Source: Adineta steineri | Lineage: Eukaryota > Rotifera > Eurotatoria > Adinetida > Adinetidae | Direction: 5' to 3' | Assembly (NCBI GenBank): GCA_905250115.1 | Contig: CAJNOI010000238.1 | Span: 1 to 64,000, forward strand | DNA length: 64,000 nucleotides | Shown here: positions 1 to 13,700 of the stretch, one piece after another | Numbering within the stretch: the first letter of the stretch is position 1 | How the letters are laid out: every line of letters starts with the position of its first letter | The notes under the pieces: model-generated | Database searches by the model: none | Told to the model about the DNA's origin: nothing | Seen by the model: the letters and a program-made list of their open reading frames with translations, nothing else | Made by a program: the position numbers and the translations under genes

Positions 1-1043
1 TACTGGTGTCTAATCATAACGTTTCAGATCGGATGTAAAGACAAGACTTTATTGTCTGATCATTTTTTTTAAATAAAAATATATTCAAGTGAATCGTATT
101 TTTTCTTCATTTCCCTATTACGTATCATACCACCACATGAAAATTTCAGTTCCTTGAAAAAGAGAGGATGAAGACAAAAAATATCTATGATTTTTAATGA
201 GTCATCATACAAAAACAAGTAAATAGCACATTCCGTTTAGCATTTAACAGCCTTCTCAAATATATCAATTGCGAATACAGCTGAAGATTCGATGCATTCT
301 GTAGAAGAAAGAGTTTGAGTCTTCTCGTTATTATTTTATAAAAAAGCGAGGTACATTTCATAGAGAAACATTTTGAAAACTAGACGGTATTCGAGTTTCA
401 ATCGACTACAAAATGACGATTTTAAGGTTCTCACCGATTTTTAGCATTCACAATTATCATAGAATAGAAGGTGTGGATTTAGATATGAATAAAATACACT
501 CACATCCACACCCCACTAAGTTTTCTAGAATTGATTACTGCTATTCAAATTATATACCACGCAGAAAATAATATTTCACTGAGCAAAACATACTGAACAT
601 GAGATGGAAAAAATAATGAGCATTCGCAATAAAATACTGCAAAAATATATGCCTTTTTTGAAAATTAAAATCTAATAGTAATAAGAAAGATAACGATACT
701 ATGATAATACGCTAAAATCAGAATGAACAGTAGTTCTTTAATATTAAGTAACACAGTGCAAGTATTTCATTTGTTTTTATTTAATTTGTTTATGACCTTT
801 CACAAGTGATAATATTGATATTTATTAGATTTTCAATAAGAATTAAAACTAACTAACAAAAAAAACTAAGATAAATTAGAAGAATCAAACTAAAATGATT
901 ATTGTTTGTTCAAGAAACGTATATATTGATGATTTGAAAATAATACATTTAATAGCAAACAAAACTAAAATAAAATGAAAATTTTCTTTCGTTTTTTGTA
1001 AGTTAATTGATTACTAAATTACCGTATTTATTTTCTTTGTTAA
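1..1043. other. AT-rich 3' flank of the NRPS gene, no gene seen
   Basis: This stretch follows the NRPS stop codon. It is AT-rich and has no reading frame that I would support. Its only clear structure is a G/T-rich hairpin at about 470-514, whose arms GGTGTGGAT and ATCCACACC flank an AT core. A related copy lies at about 19.06 kb. Any polyadenylation site should lie here, but I cannot choose one by eye. Confidence 0.6.
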
Positions 1044-1783
1044 TTATTTTAATAGACTCGCTACATAGTTGCACATGCTGAAAATTTGCTTTTCATTAAA
1101 TAACCAAGAGAAATGGCTATCGCCATACATTTGAAATAATTGGATATATTCATGATTCACTAGTGTGTCAAGATTATTAAATGATGTATTGGTGTAGTAT
1201 GAATAGAATTCTAACTGATCGTTTAATATAACGTTTTCATCCATCTTGTTAGCTTTAAATAATATAAGGTTTGTATTTCTGTTGGTTATGTTCAATCCAA
1301 ATGGTTCATTGTCTATCATCGGTAAATAAGAGTAGTTTATTGGATCGACGATATCCACTTTATCTATTTTATCAATTTCGAAAGAAGCCTTGCGTGCATT
1401 AAAGTATGAGTCGATCATAAAAATATTACTAACTTTCTCGTCAGCATTAATCAATTGGCGAGAAACTTCAAACGATAAAACGCCGCCAAAACTCCAGCCT
1501 AGAAAGTTATATGGACCATCATGTTGGATTTCTTTTATATACTTTATGTATACAGGAGCTAATGTCTCGAACGAGAAGCCTTTTTCCATATTTTTTGCTT
1601 GAAGATCAAGATAGTAGTTATTGAATATTACCAGTTTATATTGGGATAAATGAGGCACAATGTTGTTGAAGTAGCTTTCAGCACCACCGTTACCAGGCGG
1701 CAAAATGAACAAAATATTATCGCAACTTTCATTGATCACAATAAACGGATGCTTGAAAAAATCCTGAGACAAAGCAGTAATGT
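1044..1783 (-). CDS. NRPS terminal thioesterase exon
   Basis: This last exon encodes an alpha/beta-hydrolase thioesterase of about 246 residues that would release the finished peptide by hydrolysis or cyclisation. The nucleophile elbow GWSFGG has the GxSxG form. A downstream aspartate in FMIDSYF and a histidine in DSHFSWLF fit the Asp and His of the triad. The oxyanion-hole region is ILPPGNGG. The exon starts after a TTGTAG acceptor at 1784-1785, in phase with the preceding T-domain exon ending at 1847 (phase 1). It ends at TAA 1044-1046. It replaces the C1 domain that closes the other five modules, so this is the terminal module. Confidence 0.9.
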
Positions 1784-4700
1784 CTACAAGAGAAATCAGT
1801 GGGTTTATATTTTTGATGGATGTTTCTTAATTTAAAGATGTTTTACCTTGATTGATATGTAGTGATTGCCATAGTGTTGTCTGCGTATCATTAGATGGAA
1901 GTGTTTGAAGTAGTTGTGCATGTTGTTGAATAGTTGATTGTTGAAGAAATGGAGCAATCGAAAGTGTATGAGTATCAAAGTCAAATACTGATTGATAATG
2001 ATGATAAAGTTCAATAAATAAAAGTGAATGACCACCAACACTAAAAAAACTGGTAGTTCTAGAAATGTGGTTTTCATTAGAATGAAGAACTTGACACCAA
2101 ATAGTGTGTATACGTTCTTCGAACTGATTAAGAGGAGTATCAGATTTATCGGAAGATAACAAAGTCGAGAAAGAGAAGTCTGGTGACGGAAGAAGTTTTC
2201 GATCTACTTTTCCGTTTGGATTTAAGGGTAGTTTATCCAGTATAATGAATATTGATGGTATCATATGTGGTGGAAGATGAGATTGACAATGTTGGCGTAG
2301 TTGTTCTTCATTGATATGAGAAGATTGAACATAAGCAACTAAGTAATCATCTTTCCATTTCATGACAACACAAGCAGAAATAGATGTATTGAGTAAACAT
2401 CGTTCGATTTCACCAAGTTCAATTCGTTGTCCATGAAGTTTGATTTGATGATCTTTTCTTCCTTGATAATAAAGAAGACCATTGTCATCAATTCTAACAA
2501 GATCACCTGTTCGATAAAACAGTTCACCATCTATTTCAAGAAGAGTTTTTGCAGTTAAATCATCACGACCAAGATATCCAGCAAAGACACCCACTCCACC
2601 TATGAACAGTTCTCCTTCTTGATTGATCGCTGATGATTGTAAATATTGATTCATAATCATACATCGATAATTTGAAAGTGGTGTACCAATTGGGATGCTC
2701 TGTATACCATTTGTGGCGTTAATACGATGCCCTGTACAAGTTATAGTTGTTTCAGCTGGACCATACAAATTCCATATAATATAGTTTTGTAAACCGATTT
2801 TCACAATCAAATCAATTAAAGGAACAGAAAAAGGTCCACCTATAATAATGAACATATACTAAACAAAGGAATGAATTTCGTTTGGAAGTCACTCACCACC
2901 GCTGCAAAGTGATCGAAGATATTTCGCAGCATGTACTTTCTTCTTATGCTCGATAAAAATGAAAAAACTATGCAATAAACTTGGAACAGTGCTAAGATAT
3001 GTGATCTGTTTTTTTTGTAAGACATTGGATAAATAATCAAAATCAGTCATTCCGCCTGGATGAAGCATAATCACTGTACAACCAAACAGTAAGGTACCAA
3101 GTATTTCTTGAACATGAATATCAAATGAACATCGTGTCATTTGTACAACTGTGTCGTCTTTATTCAATGAGTTAATATAAGTCAAAGAATGCATAGAATC
3201 AATGAAGTTCTTATGACGAACTTGAACCTATAAAATAGCATGAAAATAAATCAGAAATTAGAAAATTAAGTGTCACCGAACCGCTTTGGGTGTTCCAGTC
3301 GAACCACTTGTGAAAATAATGTAGGCTATCTCTTCATCTGTCATTATCACACTTGAAAGACCTTTCTTATCTATATCGTTAATATTTAATATCGAATCAA
3401 TATTAAGTGAAACTATATCATCATCGAATTTGGTTTTAGTTAAATCATGAACAAGAACAAGACGACTTTGTGTTTGTTGTATGAGTGCATATAAACGATG
3501 TTGTGGATCTCGAGGTGATAATGGACAATAAACACCACCAGCCATTTCAATCGCCATTATACCAATCACCTAATCAAACATCAATCTCATATTTACATCA
3601 ACAGTCACTCATCTTAATATAACTTACCATTGACAAACTTCGCTCAACACATTGACACACGATCTCACCTGGAAACACATGATATTCATTAAGAAGAGTC
3701 AAAGATAACACTTGAGCATAATATAGAAGTTCACAATATGTCAAAGATTGTTCATCAAGTTCAGCAGCTAGTTTTTGTGGATGCTTCATTACTTGATAAA
3801 CAAACTCATGATGAATACAAGTGGCAGGAGATGAAAATGATATTTGTGTATTATTCAATGATTGCATTAGATATTGTTCATTTGATAATGTTAATGATAG
3901 CTCATGAATATGTTTGCTTATTTGATTATGAATAATATATGCAGATAATTGGTATAACATTGTCTGTAATCTTTGTGCAATTATGCAAACTGTTTCAGCA
4001 TTAAATAAATCAAGCGATGCATTAATGGTGCATGAGAATTCATTTAGATTGAGATCATGTTGAAAACTAAGAATAAAATCAAATTTACTCATTATTTCAT
4101 CTTCACTAATCTTGATTGAATGAGGTAGTAAAGAAAATTGGCTATCACCAATCATTATTTCATTCTCCTCATCTTTTGTCGTCGACGATAGAAAGTCAAA
4201 GGATGTATCAAGAAACACAGGATTAGATATATTTGGATGTTGACTGAGAATACGTTGAAGTGGAAAATATGAATATTTAATACAATTTATCATATTATCT
4301 TGAACATGCTTAGTGACTTTGTGAAATGATAAATGAAGATCGAGCTGACATCGCAAAGGTATAGCATTCACAAACATTCCAATAATAGAGCTAAGTTCAT
4401 CTCTATATCGACCATGTGTATTTATTCCAATGCATAAATCTTTTTCTCCATTCGTTAATTGAAACAAAAATACATAATAAGTAGCAAGTGCAAGATGTTC
4501 CAGTGATATATCATTTGATGATGCATGAAGAAGAAAATCATGTGAAAGATCTTGACCAAAATCAAAAGAAATAGATGTTCCACGACCAGTTCGATGTTCA
4601 TTTGAGAGGCGATATCGATCAAATGGTAATGGTAAAGGTTGATCAAGTTTACAATCATGAAGAACATCAAGCCAAAACCTACTTGCATCACTCATTGGCA

Positions 4701-7700
4701 TTTGTTGTTCGATAACAGCATCTACATAAGTAAAAGAAAACAATGTATTAGAAAAGAGAAAAGTAGAAGTAGTATTTATATTTACAATCGAGATAACGAA
4801 GATTAGTGTTGTCATCATATAATAATTGACCTGTTGTATATGCTTGATTGAGATCATGAAGAAAGATATTCATTGATGGGAAATCAAATAGAGCATGATG
4901 GAAGTTAAAGATAAGTATATCTTTGTGAGAAAGAAGATGATTTGAAGAGATTTGCTGGTAATTAATAATATGACATCGAAAGACAAGACCTTGAGCAAGA
5001 TCAAAAAGATGAGGATTACGTTTCTCGTCGTGTAAAATCTGATTCAGTTGTTCATCTGTTTGATAAGTAGTTTCGATGATTGAAAACAGATTACTGTTAT
5101 TATGTTTATCTTCATGAGTAATAACTCGTTGCATAAGTAGATTCTTTTGAGTATCATAATGAAGTGATGTATGAAGTGAGAGATGTTTGTTAACGGTGAG
5201 ATGAAGAGCATGACGAAGTTGTTTAATCGATAAATTATGACCTGGTTGCAGACGATAAACAAAAGGCATATTATAGATTGCTACTTGTGGCTTGTCTGGA
5301 TCGAACCGAATTCTTTCATCGAGCCATATACGAGCTTGTGCAAATGATGCTGGTGCTAGAATGATGAGGATTTAGTTAATTATGATGTATAATCTGGATG
5401 GCCAAATAATGTTTGATAAAATAATTCTAGTCATATTTCATCAAATCCCCTGTCTAACTGAACAGAACTCGATAGAAAGATTTTGACCTGAACTTTTTAT
5501 GCCTATTAACAATACTATGTAATGGTTTTATGTTAATCTTTATATAAAAGGCACGATAGTTTGGCACTCGTATTAAACTGGCATTAACATAGTGTCAGTA
5601 CGGACGGCTCTCTAAGAAAAAGTAAACTTGTTTACTGTTAAGAATTCAGCTTTTAGTAATAAAACAGTGTTGTTTTTTGTGAAAGTCGGCGGCATATGCA
5701 TGATGTTAATATGAATTCAATGTGAATGCCAAACTATTGTTTTTTTTGCTACTATTAACATAGAAGAACCATGTAGTTTTGTAAAATTCTAACAGATAGT
5801 ATTAATGTTTTATTAATATACGAATACTTAGCTGATAGTCTCATTTGATACTATTGTTAGTTCCATATAAATCTTCCTTATTCACTGAGTAAATCAAAGT
5901 TATTTCTCTAGCTCATTCTAATATACTTAAATATTTGATAAGTTTGTTCATGATGATATGACATCTTTACGTGTCTATTGATTTTGTCTTCTCTTTTTTT
6001 CCTTTTGTACCTCTTTCATCATATAGCCCTTAAGTCACCAAACAGTATTACAATACACTTGAAACACATATATAAGGTTACGTGAGGCAATCGCTATATA
6101 GTTACTATATAAAAATTTATTTTGAAATAGATTAAACGGTTGTATTCTTTTGACATATATTACTAAATCACTAAGAGCTTTAGTTACTAGTCTGCAACTA
6201 AAATCTCAGTAGCTGTATTCGAGAATAGTCTGAATAAAATATTCATATAAAATAAGGTACATTATGAATAGGAATATGCATAATAAAAGCTTCAACTTCA
6301 AGACATATATGTGACATCTTTTATGGCATCATACAACGATTTAATAGATATCTAAATAATTTCTAAGAGTTATATACCGCCAATGTTTGACAATTTCTAC
6401 AATCTGCACATGTACATCTAATCAGTGAAAACAACAAAAATATCTTTGTATTAGCTTTATATATGACGTGGAAAGAAAACAAAAGCAAATGGAAATGTCT
6501 GACGCAAGAGAACTATGTGATGCAAGTGTTTTATGATTATACGACCCGACTATGATTCTGAAAAGTTTCTTCTCTGTGATTCCATATCCGACTACATAAA
6601 TTTGTATTTTTCACCTCGATCTCAGTTTTGACACTCAAAACATTCGAGAACTTATTACTGATCTCTAGAGCTCTATCACATACTTAGTACCTAGTTAACT
6701 TAGAAGTCAAAAAGGACTAGTCTCGACATTAACAAACTCTGAATTTTACCGACTCTCTTCAACAGCCTGAGTAACTTAAGTGTGATCTGTTTTATGGCAT
6801 GAAATCTACGAGGGTATGCTAGGTCTAAGAGAGTCCCAGTTTATACATAAACAGGCTTATGAAATATTCTACTATCATAGTTGTTCTGTTTCTTAAAATG
6901 AGATATACAACTTTTGAGCAACGGCAAGTGTTATTTTCTGTTGATTAATATAAAAACACAAGACTATTCACATATTCAAAGCAGATATTCATCAGAGATC
7001 GTTAGAATTTAACTTCGATTTCTCTCATGAAAACTTTATCGATGAGCCCCACTCCAACTCACTTTCAGCGTCTTCAACGATATCTCTTTAAACTTTACAA
7101 AACTAGAACACCTGAAAAAGACAACCTGAGCGATTGACGATCACAACTCGTTTCAATCCCTATATTTCTCATGACTGATTTAACTAAATACTACTTTTTC
7201 AAAACATACGACAGGTTGCATACAATCATACCTTCATTCACAATATTCTTCAACCGATGAAATACGACTAACTCCATTTCTTCAGCTTCTTCAAGAAGAA
7301 CAAGAGACAGTTTGCTAATAGGTGAACTCATATCAATCACAGGAATGTTGCTTGGTTGTGTTTGAAACATTTGTTCAAACATATATTCAAATCTTTGAGC
7401 TATTTTTGAAATAGTTGATTTTTCAAACAAATCATGTGAACAAACAAAACGACATGATAATCTCTTGTTATCTGATAATGGATTGTATACAAATATTAAT
7501 GAAAAGTCAAATTTAGACACTTCAGCTGATTGTTCTATAGGTACTTGTTCTAAATTAGCATCATTCAAATTTAAATGTTCCATATCTTTCGATACACTAA
7601 TAAAATCAAACATTATTTCAAGAAATGACACATGTGGTTGATTTAATCGATTATCATCAAGAATATGTTGTAATGGATAATGAGAATGTTGAAGAATCGA

Positions 7701-10700
7701 TAAACATTTATCGCGTACATATTTGACTACTTCATTAAATGACCAATAGGGATCAAGTTCAACACGATATGGTAATGTTGATACAAACATTCCTATCATA
7801 CTCACTAATTCACTTCGATATCGATTAGCATTGATAGAACCAATACATAAATCAGTTTGTCCATGAGTTAATTTGAATAGGAAGACATAAAATGTGGATA
7901 ATCCAAGTTGAAATAGTGTGATATGATGTGATGATGCATAATTTAGAAATGATGTGCATAGTTCATTATCAAAAGTGATTTCAGCTGTGGCTGCTGAACC
8001 TGATCGTTGTTGATTAACTGATGAACGTTGTCGATTAATCGGTAATGGTAATGAGCATTCCATATTGTAACCATCAAGTTGAGAATGCCAGAATTCACGA
8101 GATAATGTCATATCCATTATGTATTCATGAATAGAATAATCAATATATTGTAATGAATTATCATCTGCAAGCAACGAATCATTAGATTGATAAGCAAGAG
8201 AAAGATCATGAGTAAAGACTGATGTTGATGCTCCATCAAAGCAAGCATGATGAATAGTAAATAATATGAGATCATCTTTAGTCAATAGATCAATATTATT
8301 CTGAGTGAATGAATGATTTGATTGATCCTGGCGGAGAATGTAACAATTAATAACAGAGCCATTTGATAAATCAAATAAATCTGATTGATTTAAGATCTTC
8401 TTTACAAGTTCATCCTGTTCATATTCTTCATCAGAGAAATTAATTATTGAAAATTTCGATGATTGTTTCTCATCAAAAATAACATTGTTATCTGAACAAT
8501 GTTGTATAATAGTACCATCTGTGCCAAGATAGAGTGCTGTTCGAAGAATTTGATGTTTTGTAATGATAGATTGAAATGCATGTTGTAATCGTGAAACAGA
8601 TATATGATCATTCATAGATGAAATACGATAGATTAATGGTATAACATACATGTTAGTATTATTATCAGCTGTTGATGAAAATCGAATTTGCTCATCTAAG
8701 AAAATACGTTCTTGAGCAAATGATGCTTTAGCTACAATAGGCGAATAATATATAGTTAATAGAATATTCTTAAACATTCTATCTTACCTTTCATGATATG
8801 TAATGAGGACCAATTATAGTTATTGATATCTCCTTTCATATTGATAGTTTGATAAATGAGTTGAGCATGATCAATAATTGTTGGATGCTGAAATAAGTGA
8901 GTAATGGAAAGAGCATTTGTTTCTAAATGAAACTCGATCTTGTATCGATGAAAAAGTTGCATCATGATTAATGAATGACCACCGATAGTAAAGATATTTG
9001 TATCAACTGAGATTTGATTTTGTTTGAATACCTCACACCAAATATGATGAATGCTAACTTCAATATCATTTGTTGGTAGTAGTAGTTCTAAACTGTTTGT
9101 GAGATGTGCGGATGAGAAGTGAGGCGGTGGAAGAAGTTTTCGATCTATTTTTCCATTTTGATTCAAAGGTAATTTATCAAGTACAATGAATATGGATGGA
9201 ATCATATGTGGTGGAAGATGAGATTGACAATGTTCACGCAATTCCTGTTCATTAACATTACAGCTTTGAACATAAGCAACTAAATAATCATCATTCCATT
9301 TCATGACAACACAAGCAGAGATGGATGTAATGTTGAGGAGACATCGTTCGATTTCACCAAGTTCAATTCGTTGTCCATGTAGTTTGATTTGATGATCTTT
9401 TCTTCCTTGATAATGCAGAAGACCATTGTTATCGATTGTAACAAGATCACCTGTTTTATAGTACATTTGCCCGTTGATATTGATCATTGCCTTGGTAGTC
9501 AAATCATCACGATCAAAGTATCCAGCAAACATACCTACACCACTCACTAGCAATTCTCCTTCATGCCCAATACAGACACACTGAGAAAATTCGTCTAAAA
9601 TCAGACACCGGTAATTGGGTAAAAGTTGACCTATAGAAATGCTTGTTTGGCTTTTGCTCAGGTCAATTAAATAACAAGCACAATTGATCGTGATTTCGGC
9701 TGGACCATAATGATTTCGAATTCGACATTGCTTTCCAACTAAATTTTGAAATAGATTAACTTGCTTAACATTAACTGCCTCGCCTATAAATAATTAATTC
9801 AAAGATATTGTTGATATTTTAGTTATTCAAAAAACAAGTACTAACCACCACTGCATAAGGATCGTAAATATTTAACTGCTGATGTACGCTTATTAATTCT
9901 GAGAAATTCAAATAAACTGTTCAGAAGCGATGGAACAGCATGCATGACAGTAATCTGCTTTTGATCGAGGACTCCAGCAAGATATTCTAAATCCATATTG
10001 CCTTCCGGTCGAAGCATCACTAATGTGCTACCAATAACCAATGTACCGACTAAGCTTAGGAGATGATTGTCAAAAGAACACCGAGCCATCTGTATTATTG
10101 TATCAGACTTTGTTACTACATCAACATTCACAAATGAATGCATAAACTCTGTGAAGTTTCGATGACGCAGTTGAACCTATTTCAAGAAAAAAAGCGTTAG
10201 ACAATACATTCAAACAAACAGTTATTATACAAACCGCTTTTGGAATACCAGTTGAGCCACTTGTAAAAATTACAAAGACAACAGTTTCTGGTGTTACAGG
10301 AACATTGGAAAGTTCATTCAGATTAATCTCACTAAATCTTTCTTCGAGACGAATAACACAGTCAATATTTAGAGTTAGATTGTCGGAGCTGAAAACAACT
10401 GGTGTATTTGCATCAACCAAAACTAAACGACTCTTAGTCTGATTAAGAAGAGCTTGTAGACGTTGTGGAGGATCTCGTAATGATAACGGACAATAAGCAC
10501 TACCAACCATAGTTATTGACAAGATACCAACAACCTAAGAGGAAATATTACACATGACATCGTTTCAAGAAAGAATCTTCTCAAAGTATTTACCATAGAC
10601 AAGCTTCTCTCAACACATTGACAAATGATTTCACCTGGAACCACATGATATTCATTAACAAGAGTTAAAGATAATACTTGGACATAATGTAAAAGTTCAG

Positions 10701-13700
10701 CATATGTCAAAGATTGTTCATCTAGTTCAACAGCTAGTTTTTGTGGATGTTTCATTACTTGACTTACAAATGCATGATGAATACAAGTGACAGGAGATGG
10801 AAATGATACTTCTGTATTGTTCATTGATTGCATAAGTAATCTTTCATTTGGTAATGTTAATGATATTTCATAGATTGGTCCATTCATTTGATTATCAACA
10901 GATGTAAATAATTGTTTCAAGATTGAATGAAATCGTTGAGATATCTTATCAATTGTTTGTACATTGAATAAATCAAGTGATGCATTGATTGTGCATAAGA
11001 GTTGATTGACATTGAGATCATGTTGAATTATAAGTGAGAAATCATACTTATTTCTAATCTCATTATCATTAATGTTCATTATGAAAGGTATTGATGAAAG
11101 TTGACTATCACCAATCATTATTAATTTATTGTCAGTTAATGTCATAGATGATAGAAATTGAAATGATATATCAAGAAATGCATGTTTTGAAATATGTGGA
11201 TGTTGATCAAAAATACGTTGAAGTGGAAAATAGGAATATTTCAAACTTTGTGTTGTTATCTCTGAAACGTGTTCGAATAGTTGATGAAGAGACCAGTGGG
11301 GATCTAATTGACATCGTAATGGAATAACATTCTCAAACAGTCCAATTATAGATTTGAGTTCATCTCTATATCGATTATTATTGATGTTCATAGCAATACA
11401 TAGATCTGTTTGTCCATTAGTCAATTTAAATAGAAAGATGAAATAAATAGCAAATGTAAGATGTTCAAGTGATATATTATTTGATGATGCATGGATAAGA
11501 AAGTCATGTGAAAGATCTTGACCAAAATCAAATGAGATCGCTGTTCCACGACCAGTTCGATGTTCATTTGCAAGACGATATCGATCAAATGGTAACGATA
11601 GAGATTGATCGAGTTTACAATCATGAAGAGCATCAAGCCAAAACATACTTGCACCAGTCATTGACATTTGTTGTTCAATAACAGCATCTATTATATAAGT
11701 AAAGAAAAGAATGTGTTAAAGACAAAAGCACAAGAACTATTTATATTTACAATCGAGATAACGTAGAGTAGTGTTCTCATCATATAATAATTGGTCTGTT
11801 GTATATGCTTGATTAAGATCATAAAGAAAGATCTTCATTGATGGAAAATCAAATAGAGCATGATGAAAGTTGAATATAAGTAGATCATTGTGAGAAAGAA
11901 GATGATTTGAAGAGATTTGTTTGTAATAAATAATATGACATCGAAAGACAAGACCTTGAGCAAGATCAAAAAGATGAGGATTACGTTTCTCATCGTGTAA
12001 AATCTCATTCAATTGTTCATCTGTTTGATAAATAGTTTCGATGATTGAAAACATATTATTGGTATTGTTTTTATCTTCATGAGTAATAACTCGTTGCATA
12101 AGAAGATTCTTTTGGATATCAAAATAAAGTAATGTATGAAGTGATGGATGCTTGTTAACAGTGAGATGAAGAGCATGATGAAGTTGTTTAATCGATAAAG
12201 TATGACCTGGTTGCAGGCGATAGATAAAAGGCATATTATAGACTGCTGTTTGAGGTTTGTCTGGATCGAATCGAATTTTTTCGTCATGCCAAATACGAGC
12301 TTGTGCAAATGATGTTGGTGCTAGAATAGTGAAAGCTTAGTGAATTGTAATATAAAATCGAGACAGTTAAATGATGTTTGATATCAATAGTCTAGTCGCT
12401 TTTCATGTAATCGGTTTTTTAACTGAGCAGAATCCTTAGTAAGACTATTGTCTTAGTATTAATGTTAAAAATGCGTTTATATTTTGCACGGGAGTAAAAC
12501 AAAATATTTAAATATTCCTCAGGACAAAAGGTCTAACAGCTAATTCAATGTCTGACAGATTGTTCGATCTTTATATGTAAATGTAATCAGTGAAAACAAC
12601 AAAAATATCGTTGTACTAGCTTTCTAAATAACGTCGGAAGAAAAAAAAAGCAAACAGAAATGTTTAAGATTAGAGAACTATATGGTTTAAGTGTTTTATG
12701 ACTTTAGAACCCGACTATGACTCCGAACCGCGTCTTCTTTGTTATTCTGAATCCGCTTGCATAAATATTTAATTTTTCACTTTGATCTCTGCTTCGAAAT
12801 CCAAAAACTTCGACAATTTATTAATGGTAACTACAGTAGTGACCTGTCGCATACTTAGTACTTAATTTATTTAAAACTCAAAGAGGACCAGTCTCACCAA
12901 TACAAGTTCTGGATTTTATCGAGTCTGTCCAACTGTCTTAGTAACTTAAGTATAATTCGTTTTCTGGCATGAAATCTACAACTATATCTTACTTCTGAAA
13001 GAATGCCAATTTATACAATGATAGGCTTATGACATGTTTTATCATCATAGTTGTTCTGTTTCTTAAAACGAAATGCACAGTTGTTGAGCCACGGTAAGTT
13101 TTACTTTTTGTTGATAAATAAGAAAATAAAACACTATTCATCACTTTAAAGCAGATATTCATCACTGATCTCTCCTTCAAAAGCTACAAAACCACCGCAC
13201 TTAAAAAAGCTAACCTGAATTATTGATGATTACAACTAACCTGAATCCCTATTTTCCTATTATTAATCCCGGCAAGATTTATTAAAAAAGTGAAAATAAT
13301 ATATCTCTACACTTCAATGCACTTTCATGCATATTTCTCATTACTAATTTAAAGGACTACTACTTTCATAAAACAGTAGAACAAATTGCATACAATCATA
13401 CCTTCATTCACAATATTCTCCAATCGATGAAACACGACCAATTTGATTTCCTCAGCTTCCTCGGGAAGAACAAGACATACGTTGTTAATCGATGAACTCG
13501 CATTCATTAAAGAAATGTTGCTTAATTGTGTTCGAAATAATTGCTCAAACATATATTGAAATCTTTGAGCTATTTGTGAAATAGTTGATTTTTCAAACAG
13601 ATCACGTGAACAAACAAAATTACACAATAATCTCTTGTTATCTGATAATGGATTGTATTCAAATCTTAATGAGAAGTCAAATTTAGATACTTCAGCTGAT

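Noticed and set aside
7232..8731. C1 domains as epimerization domains
   Set aside because: They follow a T domain and precede a C domain as epimerases do, but carry SFAQER and GMFVSTLP-type C motifs and lack the DGxSW tryptophan. A tree could reverse this.
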